In this document: piece by piece, positions 56,909-64,000 of the stretch
How positions within the stretch are numbered: the first letter of the stretch is position 1
How the letters are laid out: each line of letters begins with the position of its first letter
DNA from: Trichomonas vaginalis G3
Lineage: Eukaryota; Parabasalia; Trichomonadida; Trichomonadidae
NCBI RefSeq assembly: GCF_026262505.1
Contig: NC_067203.1
Span: 372,001 to 436,000 of the forward strand
Length of the DNA: 64,000 nt
Direction of reading: 5' to 3'
Notes under the pieces: model-generated
The model's database searches: none
The model's input: the letters and a program-made list of their open reading frames with translations, nothing else
Told to the model about the DNA's origin: nothing
Made by a program: the position numbers and the translations under genes

Positions 56909-57733
56909 TTATTTTGCTGGAACTTTTGAATCTATTATTCCCTGTATTTGTTCATGAAGTTGATTTTTAGCTGTTTCATCGAAATTAATAGACCGAATAT
57001 ATTCATTAATTGCATTCTTATAATCATCTGATTTCTCAAATTTTCTTTTATCTGATTCCTTAACTAAATCATAAGTTAAACCTCGTTGCTGATACAATGG
57101 TTTCTTAATTAAATCTTTGAATGCTTGAGATAAAGCACCTGATGCAATTCTTGCTACTATAATTGGTTGGAATTGATGTTTAAGTTCATCTTTAACATTT
57201 GCGAAAACTGGATCGAATAAAGCAACTTTAAAGAATTTCTTAGCTGAAATTTCAGGTCTAATATTTGCATATTGACCATCAAACTGGTTAGAATATCGTG
57301 GTAATCCATCCGGTCCCTCTTCAATAGTATTTAATTCTTCATTGAAATAAGAATATGGATTATGACGGTATGAATTAATTGGACCATTTTCACCTTCTCC
57401 AATGTATTGTTTAACAGCTTTTCCATTTTCATCAAATTGCATAGGATAACGTTCATTATATGCTTTACGTTTAGAATAATCAGATATACTTAATTTATAA
57501 CCATTTATGACTTTAATATTACCTTGACCATCAGTAACGAAAACTTCATTTATACCATCAGGTTTTCCATTTGGACCCGTAATGTCTGCTTCATGTGCTT
57601 CCCAATTTGTACCATGACGTTTGGCATATGCTTGAGCTTCTGGTAATGTTAAAACGTTTCTCATTTGTTTAACATCTTTTTGAAGACCAGCAACAATATG
57701 AACTAATTCTTTCATTCCATCAGGAACTTTCAT
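56909..57733 (-). CDS. Maverick 'VTDG' family protein (copy 2), start uncertain
   Basis: The 274-residue product (from ATG 57733) has [20 protein letters not shown] and [16 protein letters not shown], shared with the interrupted copy 1 gene at 5035-6738. A helical C-terminus follows ([37 protein letters not shown]). The frame is also open upstream of 57733 for about 20 codons with Maverick-like sequence, so the start is uncertain. It lies between ATPase and CCG-motif genes. A minor capsid role is likely from context, not proven. Confidence 0.6.
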   Translation of the reverse strand: MKVPDGMKELVHIVAGLQKDVKQMRNVLTLPEAQAYAKRHGTNWEAHEADITGPNGKPDGINEVFVTDGQGNIKVINGYKLSISDYSKRKAYNERYPMQFDENGKAVKQYIGEGENGPINSYRHNPYSYFNEELNTIEEGPDGLPRYSNQFDGQYANIRPEISAKKFFKVALFDPVFANVKDELKHQFQPIIVARIASGALSQAFKDLIKKPLYQQRGLTYDLVKESDKRKFEKSDDYKNAINEYIRSINFDETAKNQLHEQIQGIIDSKVPAK

Positions 57734-57848
57734 AGTTCTATTATATGCACCCTTTTTGTTTGTTCCTTGTTTTAATGGAACCTGTAGAAGATTTGCTATT
57801 TCTGTTATGTTTAATTATAAATAAAAAATAAAAATTAATTATAAAAAG

Positions 57849-58679
57849 TTAATCAAATCTATCAACACTTCCTTTATTTAAATCAACTATTATTTTTCCA
57901 TGTTCACCTAATTGCTGATATTGTGTGTAAAGTTCATTAATGCTCATTGGTAAATTCACTTGATAAAGCATAACGTTCAACTGTTGACGACTAAACCCAC
58001 TGAAAATGAAAAGGGTTGATAGATTTGATTTAATGTTTGTGCTTAATGCTTTGAAATATTGAACAGCCATAAAGAATGAACACTGAATGTGTCGACATTG
58101 AGTTAATAACTGATTAAAATATGATTTCTCATTTGTTATTAGTTTTGATTTCACCGCATCATCTAGAAAAATGAGTGAATGCAAAAATTCTCTATCAAAA
58201 TTTGAAATAGAAAGTGTTTCAAATAATTCATCCCGTTGTTTATCAATAATTTTATCCTCTAATCCTTGCTTCTTGATTGTATTATATAATTCTTTATACA
58301 TTAAAAAGTTTTTTAAATAATCTTCTGCTTCTTCTTGTGATAAATAAATAATTGGAATTTTGATTAAATGCTTTAAAGATTCAAATGTATCATCTGAAGG
58401 TGAACCTGAACGGTTGATATAAATTAACACATGTGAATAGGGGGAAGTGTTAGCAATAATGATAATTTGTTTTAATATCGTTAATGTTTTACCTTTATTT
58501 TGTTTACCAATTGCTGCAGTGATTGAATTTAAGTAACATTCAGAATATGGAATTTTCATTAATTTTTCCTTAGATAGAGCATTTCTATTATCACTCAATG
58601 CTTCATTAATCATATCATCTACGTATGTATTATATACTCCCGCTAATTCTTCATAAGGGGTGGATGAATTTAAATCCAT
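57849..58679 (-). CDS. Maverick genome-packaging ATPase (copy 2)
   Basis: The 276-residue protein has Walker A (AAIGKQNKGKTLTIL, about residue 56-70), Walker B (LHSLIFLDDAVKSK, about 166-179), the QCRHIQCSFFMAVQYFKAL sensor segment and LFIFSGFSRQQLNVMLYQ. This is the FtsK/A32-like packaging ATPase typical of Mavericks. It is encoded just behind the major capsid gene on the same strand, with 24 bases between, and the frame is intact. Confidence 0.85.
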   Translation of the reverse strand: MDLNSSTPYEELAGVYNTYVDDMINEALSDNRNALSKEKLMKIPYSECYLNSITAAIGKQNKGKTLTILKQIIIIANTSPYSHVLIYINRSGSPSDDTFESLKHLIKIPIIYLSQEEAEDYLKNFLMYKELYNTIKKQGLEDKIIDKQRDELFETLSISNFDREFLHSLIFLDDAVKSKLITNEKSYFNQLLTQCRHIQCSFFMAVQYFKALSTNIKSNLSTLFIFSGFSRQQLNVMLYQVNLPMSINELYTQYQQLGEHGKIIVDLNKGSVDRFD

Positions 58680-58703
58680 TTAATCAAAAATAAATTTATA
58701 ATT

Positions 58704-60344
58704 TTAAACATTTCTATTCATCAATATTTCATCATATGAACTTCTATACTGTGGTGGTGTACCTGTTGAATGATATTTCAAACCTTCATCCGGTGTCCAT
58801 GTCCAATACGTAGTCCTAGTAAACCAAACCTGAGGAGGATTTGTCACCTTTGAACAGTAAGTGTCATTTACACCCTGAATGATTGGATAAGCTTTCACTT
58901 GTACTGTAACTTGTGAGTTGAAAGTTTCTAATCCATCAAAGAATATACCCGCTCCATCACGTTGAACTGGAATAGTGCATAAGAATGAAGTTTGGTCTTT
59001 CCATGTTCTAGCTAATGGCGTGCCATTATCATCATTCAGTGGTCTAGTTAATGAGTCCTCGTATTCTTCCGTGCATTCATTCACTCCATCTAAATCAGAA
59101 GCTTGAAGCATACGTGTAAAGAATATGTCACCCACTGTGGTCATCGCTTGATCGGGGAAGTTTCTGGAATCTATAGTGACCTGAAGACCTCGAAGCATTG
59201 GATTTTCTAAAACCGTTCTTTGCATTGCATTCTTCGGAAATGTTAACACAACATCTGTAACATTATGAAGAGCATATGAGAAATCTGAGCTAATACCTTC
59301 AGGAGTGATGCAACCTCCATTTAGTGAACGAACGTCAATATGTTGAGCTGGAATCATGAATGGATCTTCCTTACTGAATAAACGTGGTATTGCTTTAACT
59401 GATTCTTCAATTAAACCGTATCCTGGTGTAATGCATTTATCCTCTAAAACTTCCATCTTTGTGCATGAAATAATAACGTCATCAACTGTTGCGTCAGCAG
59501 ATGTAGCGGCTAAGCTTGTAATTAATTTGGCAGGAAGTCCGATTTGTTGGAATTTGCGATCATATTTATAAACATGATTCATAATCTTTTCATAATTTTC
59601 ATCAGTTATCTTTTCATAAACGTAATTTTGTAAATCAGCAACTCTTAACGGGTCAACCTGACAAAATACTAAAGTATCCCTGAAAACATAATATTTAAGA
59701 ATGATATCACCAAATGATTTAGGATAATCATCGAACGCCTGAAATGCTAACAAATCATTTACCGGAATAATCATATCAAAAGTGACATCAACTTCTTCAT
59801 TTGCGTTCTTGAAAACTTCTGAAGGGTCAATATATTTACCACATACTGAGTTATCATATTTTTGAACATTATTATATAACGAATGAACAAACTTTTTAAC
59901 TTTCCTTTCTGATTTTGGTTTATATGTTGCAAATGCGAAAGATTCACGGGCGCAATCCATCTGAAGATAACCAACATCACCTCTTTAGGTTTCTACTTCT
60001 AATTGTTTAAAGCTTTGATTTGATGATTTGTAACCAACGAATAAACGCATGCATTTAAAAGCGGCATCACATGTGAAAGCTTTATTTGAAACTAGAGTTG
60101 CTTTAACTTTGCGTTTAATATATGTGTCACCTAATTGATTCACATCATGAGCCGGATTTGTAATTCTTAAATGAGTTTGTTTATCATCAAAATATGGAGC
60201 ATCAGAGTCATAGCATGAACTTTCAAGTTCTCTATAATATCTTCTACCGTCATTCTTTGCGAATATTTCATTTATCTTTTCGAATGAATGAAACACATTT
60301 CCATTAATCGGTTTAGTGTTTGGCACCAAATAGTTAGTCGTCAT
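58704..60344 (-). pseudogene. Maverick major capsid protein region (broken)
   Basis: The region encodes the long beta-rich protein expected for the double-jelly-roll major capsid protein: MTTNYLVPNTKPINGNVFHS at the front, VDVTFDMIIPVNDLLAFQAF and NVTDVVLTFPKNAMQRTVLE in the middle, FNSQVTVQVKAYPIIQG and PQVWFTRTTYWTWTPDEG near the end. Size (about 540 codons) and position beside the packaging ATPase agree. It looks broken, about once. It is divergent from the small gene at 60414. Confidence 0.75.
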
Positions 60345-60413
60345 TTATTAATAAATAAAAAATCAAAATTAAAAGATGAAAATGAATTTTTAATTTTAAT
60401 GAAATAATCAACT

Positions 60414-60629
60414 ATGGCTGCAGGTATATTTAAGAAACTGTGGGATAGAGTAAAAAGAGGAGCGAGTAAAGTTTGGGAAACATTGAAGAAGGGGGCAAGT
60501 TGGATATTTAAGAATAAAGAAGCAATTAGTGACGTTGCTGAATCAATAACACCAAAAGCTGCCCCAATAAGAGAAGTTTTAAATAAAGGAGAAAAAGTTT
60601 ATCAAAGACTACAACCGATACTAAGATAA
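60414..60629 (+). CDS. Small amphipathic Maverick protein (MAAGxFKKLWD family), member 1
   Basis: The 71-residue product begins MAAGIFKKLWDRVKRGASKV, an amphipathic, Trp-containing basic helix, and continues with further basic helices. Its first 15 residues are nearly those of the convergent gene at 60659-60895. Such peptides resemble membrane-lytic or DNA-condensing minor virion proteins. The frame is intact; the leader is A/T-rich. Confidence 0.6.
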   Translation: MAAGIFKKLWDRVKRGASKVWETLKKGASWIFKNKEAISDVAESITPKAAPIREVLNKGEKVYQRLQPILR

Positions 60630-60658
60630 AAATAATTTTAAAATAATTTATTTTTCCA

Positions 60659-60895
60659 CTATCTACCTCCTATTTTATTAAGTATTCCTTCAGCAATTCC
60701 ACCAACTGCGTTACCTGCTTGTGCTCCCATCGCCGGATTACCTGCTTTAGTACCTAATACTCCACCTATGATAGTTCCTGCCGTTTTCGCTACTGGTGCC
60801 AAAAAGTTTGCAACGGGTTTAATAATCTTTTTATAAACCCAACCCGCAGCTTTCTTAATTCCATCCCATAATTTTTTAAAGAATCCTGCCGCCAT
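60659..60895 (-). CDS. Small amphipathic Maverick protein (MAAGxFKKLWD family), member 2
   Basis: The 78-residue product begins MAAGFFKKLWDGIKKAAGWV and ends in a Gly/Ala-rich hydrophobic stretch (TAGTIIGGVLGTKAGNPAMG), as in proteins that insert into membranes. It is convergent with member 1, 29 bases away, and shares the N-terminus. I infer duplication with divergence of the tails. Confidence 0.6.
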   Translation of the reverse strand: MAAGFFKKLWDGIKKAAGWVYKKIIKPVANFLAPVAKTAGTIIGGVLGTKAGNPAMGAQAGNAVGGIAEGILNKIGGR

Positions 60896-60961
60896 TTCTG
60901 ATTTAATATTAATTAAAAATTCATTTTCATCACTTATATTCTAATTTTTATTTAATGATAA

Positions 60962-61327
60962 ATGAAACCTATTTTAAAAATAAATGAAACAGAGGAAGAA
61001 ATAAATGAAAGTGAAAATGTTCAACAAAAAATAAATGTTGTTAAACCAATTACTGAAATAAAAATTTTTTCATCTGTTGAAGAATTTAATGACTATTATG
61101 CTAATAATAAAAAATTATTTGAAGAATTGACAACGTGTAAATTGAATAAAATGTTTAAAGTTGATGGATTCAAAATTTCAAAAATAAAAGGAGTGGTTAG
61201 TTTGAAATCTATTCCTCAATCAAGAATCACTTCATTAATAAAAATAGATGATTTAACAAAAAGAATAGAAGAGATTGAAGAAAGAATGAATCAAATAATT
61301 GATTTCATAAATTCAAATAATCATTAG
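60962..61327 (+). CDS. Maverick right-end protein with C-terminal coiled coil
   Basis: The 121-residue product (MKPILKINETEEEINESENV) has a middle IFSSVEEFNDYYANNKKLFE then KLNKMFKVDGFKISKIKGVV, and ends with a coiled coil (LTKRIEEIEERMNQIIDFIN). The last roughly 30 codons lie inside the right terminal inverted repeat, so an antisense copy of them sits at the left end. No known family. The frame is intact. Confidence 0.65.
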   Translation: MKPILKINETEEEINESENVQQKINVVKPITEIKIFSSVEEFNDYYANNKKLFEELTTCKLNKMFKVDGFKISKIKGVVSLKSIPQSRITSLIKIDDLTKRIEEIEERMNQIIDFINSNNH

Positions 61328-61652
61328 TTTCAATTTATTTTTAAAGTTTATTTTACTCATTCATGACTCCATTGATTCCAATCAGGATTTAAACAATGTT
61401 TAATTATTGAATAACCTGACATCATCTATATATATATAGCTTCTTTTATGTATGAATTCAAAAACGTAAGAATAAAAACCGTAAGAATCATACATTTTTA
61501 AATCTTGATTTATTCAAAAACGTAAGAATAAAAACCGTAAGAATCATACATTTTTTACTTCATATGTTAAAAAAATGATACAAAATCGTTCAATATCGTA
61601 TGAATTCTTACGTTTACAAAAAAAGTCACACAACCCATCCATATATACTACT
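61237..61652 (-). repeat. Right terminal inverted repeat of Maverick copy 2 (416 bp)
   Basis: The repeat is the complement of 41247-41663, differing in my reading only in the length of one T-run (8 versus 7). It ends CCATATATACTACT, followed by the ATTGAA duplication. Confidence 0.95.
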
Positions 61653-61658
61653 ATTGAA
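61653..61658 (+). other. Target-site duplication ATTGAA (right of Maverick copy 2)
   Basis: The six bases match 41241-41246 exactly and mark the right boundary of the element. Confidence 0.95.
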
Positions 61659-61913
61659 ACACAATCGAATAATAGAAGAACTAATGACTGGATAACTTGA
61701 GTTAGACTATTGAAGTGTTAAGGATTGTTCTTGACTTCCGTATCATATAGATTCGCAAACATTTGAATCAAAGAAATCAGATGATTTAGAAATATTTGAT
61801 AAAAAAGCATCTCACTTTAATCAATAGACTTAGTGCCGACTTTATTCATGAAAACAAAAGGTTGCTAGATTGATGAAAAAAATTGACACTTTTTATCCGT
61901 TAATTTTCAGAAA

Positions 61914-62881
61914 ATGGAACTATTTCAGGCAGCAAAGGCAAATCAAGTTGATAAAATAGAAGAATTACTTGCAAATGGTGCAGATGTTAACACGAAACAA
62001 ATTCTTTTTAATTTTATTTCGTTCTTCTTTTATTTAAAATATTCTTTTTTAAATTTACGACGAAACACCTTTACATTGGGCTGCAATTGCAGGAAGTGTT
62101 GATGCTGCAAAGTTACTTTTAGAAAAAGGAGCAAATGTTAATGCTCAAACAGCAATTCTTCAAATATTTATTATTATATTCTTTATATTATCACAAAGAA
62201 ACACCTTTACATTTAGCTGTTCAGGAAAATAAGCTTGATATTATTAATCTTCTTTTAGAAAATAAAGCAGATCCAAATATTCGAAATTTTGATGGCGAAA
62301 ATGTTATATTCACAGCAATTAGATGGAGTCATCCAGATTTAATAGAACTTCTTATTCAAAATAAAGCAGATCCAAATATGTACAACAAAAAATCGTTATC
62401 TCCGTTACACGTATGCGTAGAATACAAAGCAGAGGCTGAAGCGCGTACATTAATGCTACATGGAGCTAATCCAAGATATCAGGATTCTCAAGGAAAAACT
62501 CCTTTCCATGTTGCAGTTCAAAATCGCGATACAGAAATGTCAAAATTATTCCTCGAGTGCGGTGATGATCTTGCTTTGATACGTGATAACAATCTCAAGA
62601 CTGTTTGGGATAGTTGCCCAGCAGAATTTAAGAATACAGTTATTCCAGTAGAAATTCCACAGCCTGAAGATAACAGCAATAAGAAAGAGAAGCCAGCAGA
62701 GGATGAGATGCAATGGCTTAAGGATAAGAAGTGTTGCATGTGCAAAAACATGGATGCAGAAAGAATTCTTCTTCCTTGCCGACACTGCGTGTTATGTAAC
62801 AACTGTACTCCTAAATTCTTAGAGCAGTACTTCCAGTGTCCTGTTTGCAAGATGGCAATCTTTGCTGCAGCAAAACAATAA
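61914..62881 (+). CDS. Ankyrin-repeat RING-finger protein with two odd A/T inserts
   Basis: The gene starts MELFQAAKANQVDKIEELLA and has about five ankyrin repeats (ETPLHWAAIAGSVDAAKLLL, ETPLHLAVQENKLDIINLLL, KTPFHVAVQNRDTEMSKLFL). It ends with a C3HC4 RING (CCMCKNMDAERILLPCRHCV then CNNCTPKFLEQYFQCPVCKM), so it should be a ubiquitin ligase. Between repeats 1 and 2 (about 61992-62064) and 2 and 3 (about 62143-62200) lie A/T-rich inserts, each roughly 50 and 37 bases longer than an ankyrin loop and each shifting the frame. Neither contains GT, so ordinary introns are excluded. The continuous frame from 62135 to 62881 (248 codons, ankyrin plus RING) is intact, so either the gene is a pseudogene at its 5' end or a shorter protein is made. 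Confidence 0.75.
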
Positions 62882-63037
62882 AATAATGTAAACTTTTTTT
62901 TATTGATTTATCAAAAATAATTTTTGAATAAGTTATCATATAAGAAGAATATACATTTATTATTGATAAAAAGAAGAAAATAATATATTATTTTTGGTAA
63001 TTTCAACTGAAGGAAATACTTATCACAAATATAGTCA
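62882..63037. other. Short gap between convergent ankyrin-RING and Cdc20-type genes
   Basis: About 150 A/T-rich bases with no gene; the two genes share this 3' region. Confidence 0.5.
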
Positions 63038-64000
63038 TCAGCGAATACCGAAGTTTCCAAATGGGCTTGGAGGTCTGCGAACAACAGATGGAGAATTAAG
63101 TGGACCTCTTGGCTCCTTCAAAGTCCAAATTCTAAGAGTTTCATCCAAGCCAATTGTGGCAACAAGATTTCTTTCTTCGCATGCTGTGATATTAATAATT
63201 CCATCTGAATGTCCGTGATAATCTGAAATTAATTTCAGTTCACGTGGTGTATAAATTGACCAATCACCAGTTACGGCACTTGCTGTAACAAGTCCCCAGC
63301 TATCAGTGTAGCAGAGACCACTAATTGGTGATCCCGTATCAACTTGATTTAATACTGAGTTCATTGTAGCTCTGATCATTTGGACATTTCCTTGGTCATA
63401 ATCAGCTGCATACAATATATCGCCTTGAGTCCATGAGAGTGATTGGACTTTACCTGAGGCTTCATATAATTGAGGTTGCTTCGATTTGAAAACGCCGACA
63501 ACATGATTTGCACCAGCAGCAAGATAACGGCCATCATAAGACCATGCAAGACTGCTGATTTCACCACATTTAGAATGCAGCTTCAATTCCTGGAAATCTC
63601 CGCTACGAGTATCTGTAATTCTTGTGATGCCATCTGCACCACCTGTAGCAGCCATAGATCCTGATGCGCTGATAGCACTACAGCGGCGTTCATGATTCTG
63701 AAAAGCGAAAAATGCAACTTGTTGACGAACATCCCAGAGTTCAATATTTCCGTTTCCAGAAATAATAAGTCCTTCATCACACCAGCTGACTGCATCAAAT
63801 TGGGTGCCGCCATTCATTAATTCAGTAACCTGGCCTTGTGACCAAATGTAGATTGAGGTACCGAGAGCAATTGCAAGATCACCATTCTTATTGAAATCAA
63901 TAAGTTTTACTGGTAAGCTCTTCTGAACGTCTGGTGCATCCAAAATGTTATCTTCAGCAATTGGAGCTCTACGATTTTTCGGTGTTGTTGGTGTTGACTG
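63038..64000 (-). CDS. Cdc20/Cdh1 (Fizzy)-type APC/C activator, N-terminus outside window
   Basis: The open frame enters from the right edge and ends at 63038. The visible 321 codons begin just before the WD40 propeller: NILDAPDVQ matches the VLDAPxLxDDFY entry of Fizzy proteins, LAIALGTSIYIWSQGQVTEL is the first blade, and ASGSMAATGGADGITRITDT and WSYDGRYLAAGANHVVGVFK follow. The protein ends with the dipeptide IR (PPSPFGNFGIR), the tail by which Cdc20 and Cdh1 bind the APC/C. The C-box and KEN/D-box parts would lie outside. Cdc20 or Cdh1 cannot be decided here. Confidence 0.88.
   Translation of the reverse strand, partial: QSTPTTPKNRRAPIAEDNILDAPDVQKSLPVKLIDFNKNGDLAIALGTSIYIWSQGQVTELMNGGTQFDAVSWCDEGLIISGNGNIELWDVRQQVAFFAFQNHERRCSAISASGSMAATGGADGITRITDTRSGDFQELKLHSKCGEISSLAWSYDGRYLAAGANHVVGVFKSKQPQLYEASGKVQSLSWTQGDILYAADYDQGNVQMIRATMNSVLNQVDTGSPISGLCYTDSWGLVTASAVTGDWSIYTPRELKLISDYHGHSDGIINITACEERNLVATIGLDETLRIWTLKEPRGPLNSPSVVRRPPSPFGNFGIR

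Larger units (their letters stand above)
41247..61652. mobile_element. Maverick/Polinton copy 2, both ends present (20.4 kb)
   Basis: The element is bounded by terminal inverted repeats (41247-41663 and 61237-61652) that begin AGTAGTATATATGGATGG and are flanked by ATTGAA on both sides. It carries polymerase B, integrase, packaging ATPase, major capsid protein, fibre and other structural genes plus a KilA-N/primase-helicase module; I saw no adenain-type protease. The left half is mainly on +, the right half mainly on -. The ends differ only by one base in a T-run, so it is young. Even so, it looks broken, with about five breaks over four genes, so I judge it defective. Confidence 0.95.

Overview
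The window is AT-rich, has compact intron-free genes and very short leaders. It carries long DUF3447-type ankyrin proteins, a BspA-like leucine-rich protein, a mariner of the Tvmar1 type and two Maverick/Polinton giant elements. Several host genes have an initiator-like TCAYTTT motif 13-32 nt before the ATG. Together these point to the parabasalid Trichomonas vaginalis or a close relative.

Layout. (1) 1 to about 11.7 kb: right-hand part of an old, decayed Maverick (copy 1). It holds a partial integrase, a virion-fibre gene with collagen-like and phage-tail-collar parts, a packaging ATPase and several structural genes. A Tvmar1 mariner (5098-6393, TA duplications) sits inside one gene, and a palindrome-rich segment (about 9.3-11.08 kb) with 122-bp tandem repeats and long hairpins lies near the right end. 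(2) 11.8-15.4 kb: a truncated gene fragment, a long empty stretch and a small helix-turn-helix protein. (3) 15.9-31.1 kb: host genes on the + strand: ankyrin protein, nucleoplasmin-like histone chaperone, SENP8-like deneddylase, an S28 peptidase relative lacking its catalytic serine, a DUF4832-like glycosidase-type protein, EF-hand protein, an unknown and a BspA-like protein. (4) 31.1-41.2 kb: a MITE with 8-bp target duplication, three relics or members of a coiled-coil gene family with a conserved downstream sequence, a Yip1-family protein, a cullin, a small unknown and Bub3. (5) 41247-61652: a complete 20.4-kb Maverick (copy 2), with about 416-bp terminal inverted repeats and a perfect 6-bp target duplication, inserted between the divergent Bub3 and ankyrin-RING genes. 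(6) 61.9-64 kb: the ankyrin-RING gene and a Cdc20/Cdh1-type APC/C activator running off the right edge.

How the genes work together. Maverick copy 2 carries polymerase B with an HNH-like insert, integrase, packaging ATPase, major capsid protein, a fibre and several small structural proteins. It also carries a replication module: a KilA-N protein and a primase-polymerase/SF3 helicase that share an identical 43-bp leader, with oppositely oriented arrays of about 119-bp repeats on both sides of the helicase gene. The fibre tips of the two Mavericks are much more alike than the rest of the elements, suggesting tip exchange as in phages. Among host genes, a deneddylase and a cullin are potential enzyme and substrate, while Bub3 and a Cdc20-type protein belong to the mitotic checkpoint/APC/C circuit. 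Their presence in one window may be chance.

All calls are from reading the sequence and translations; no database search was run.
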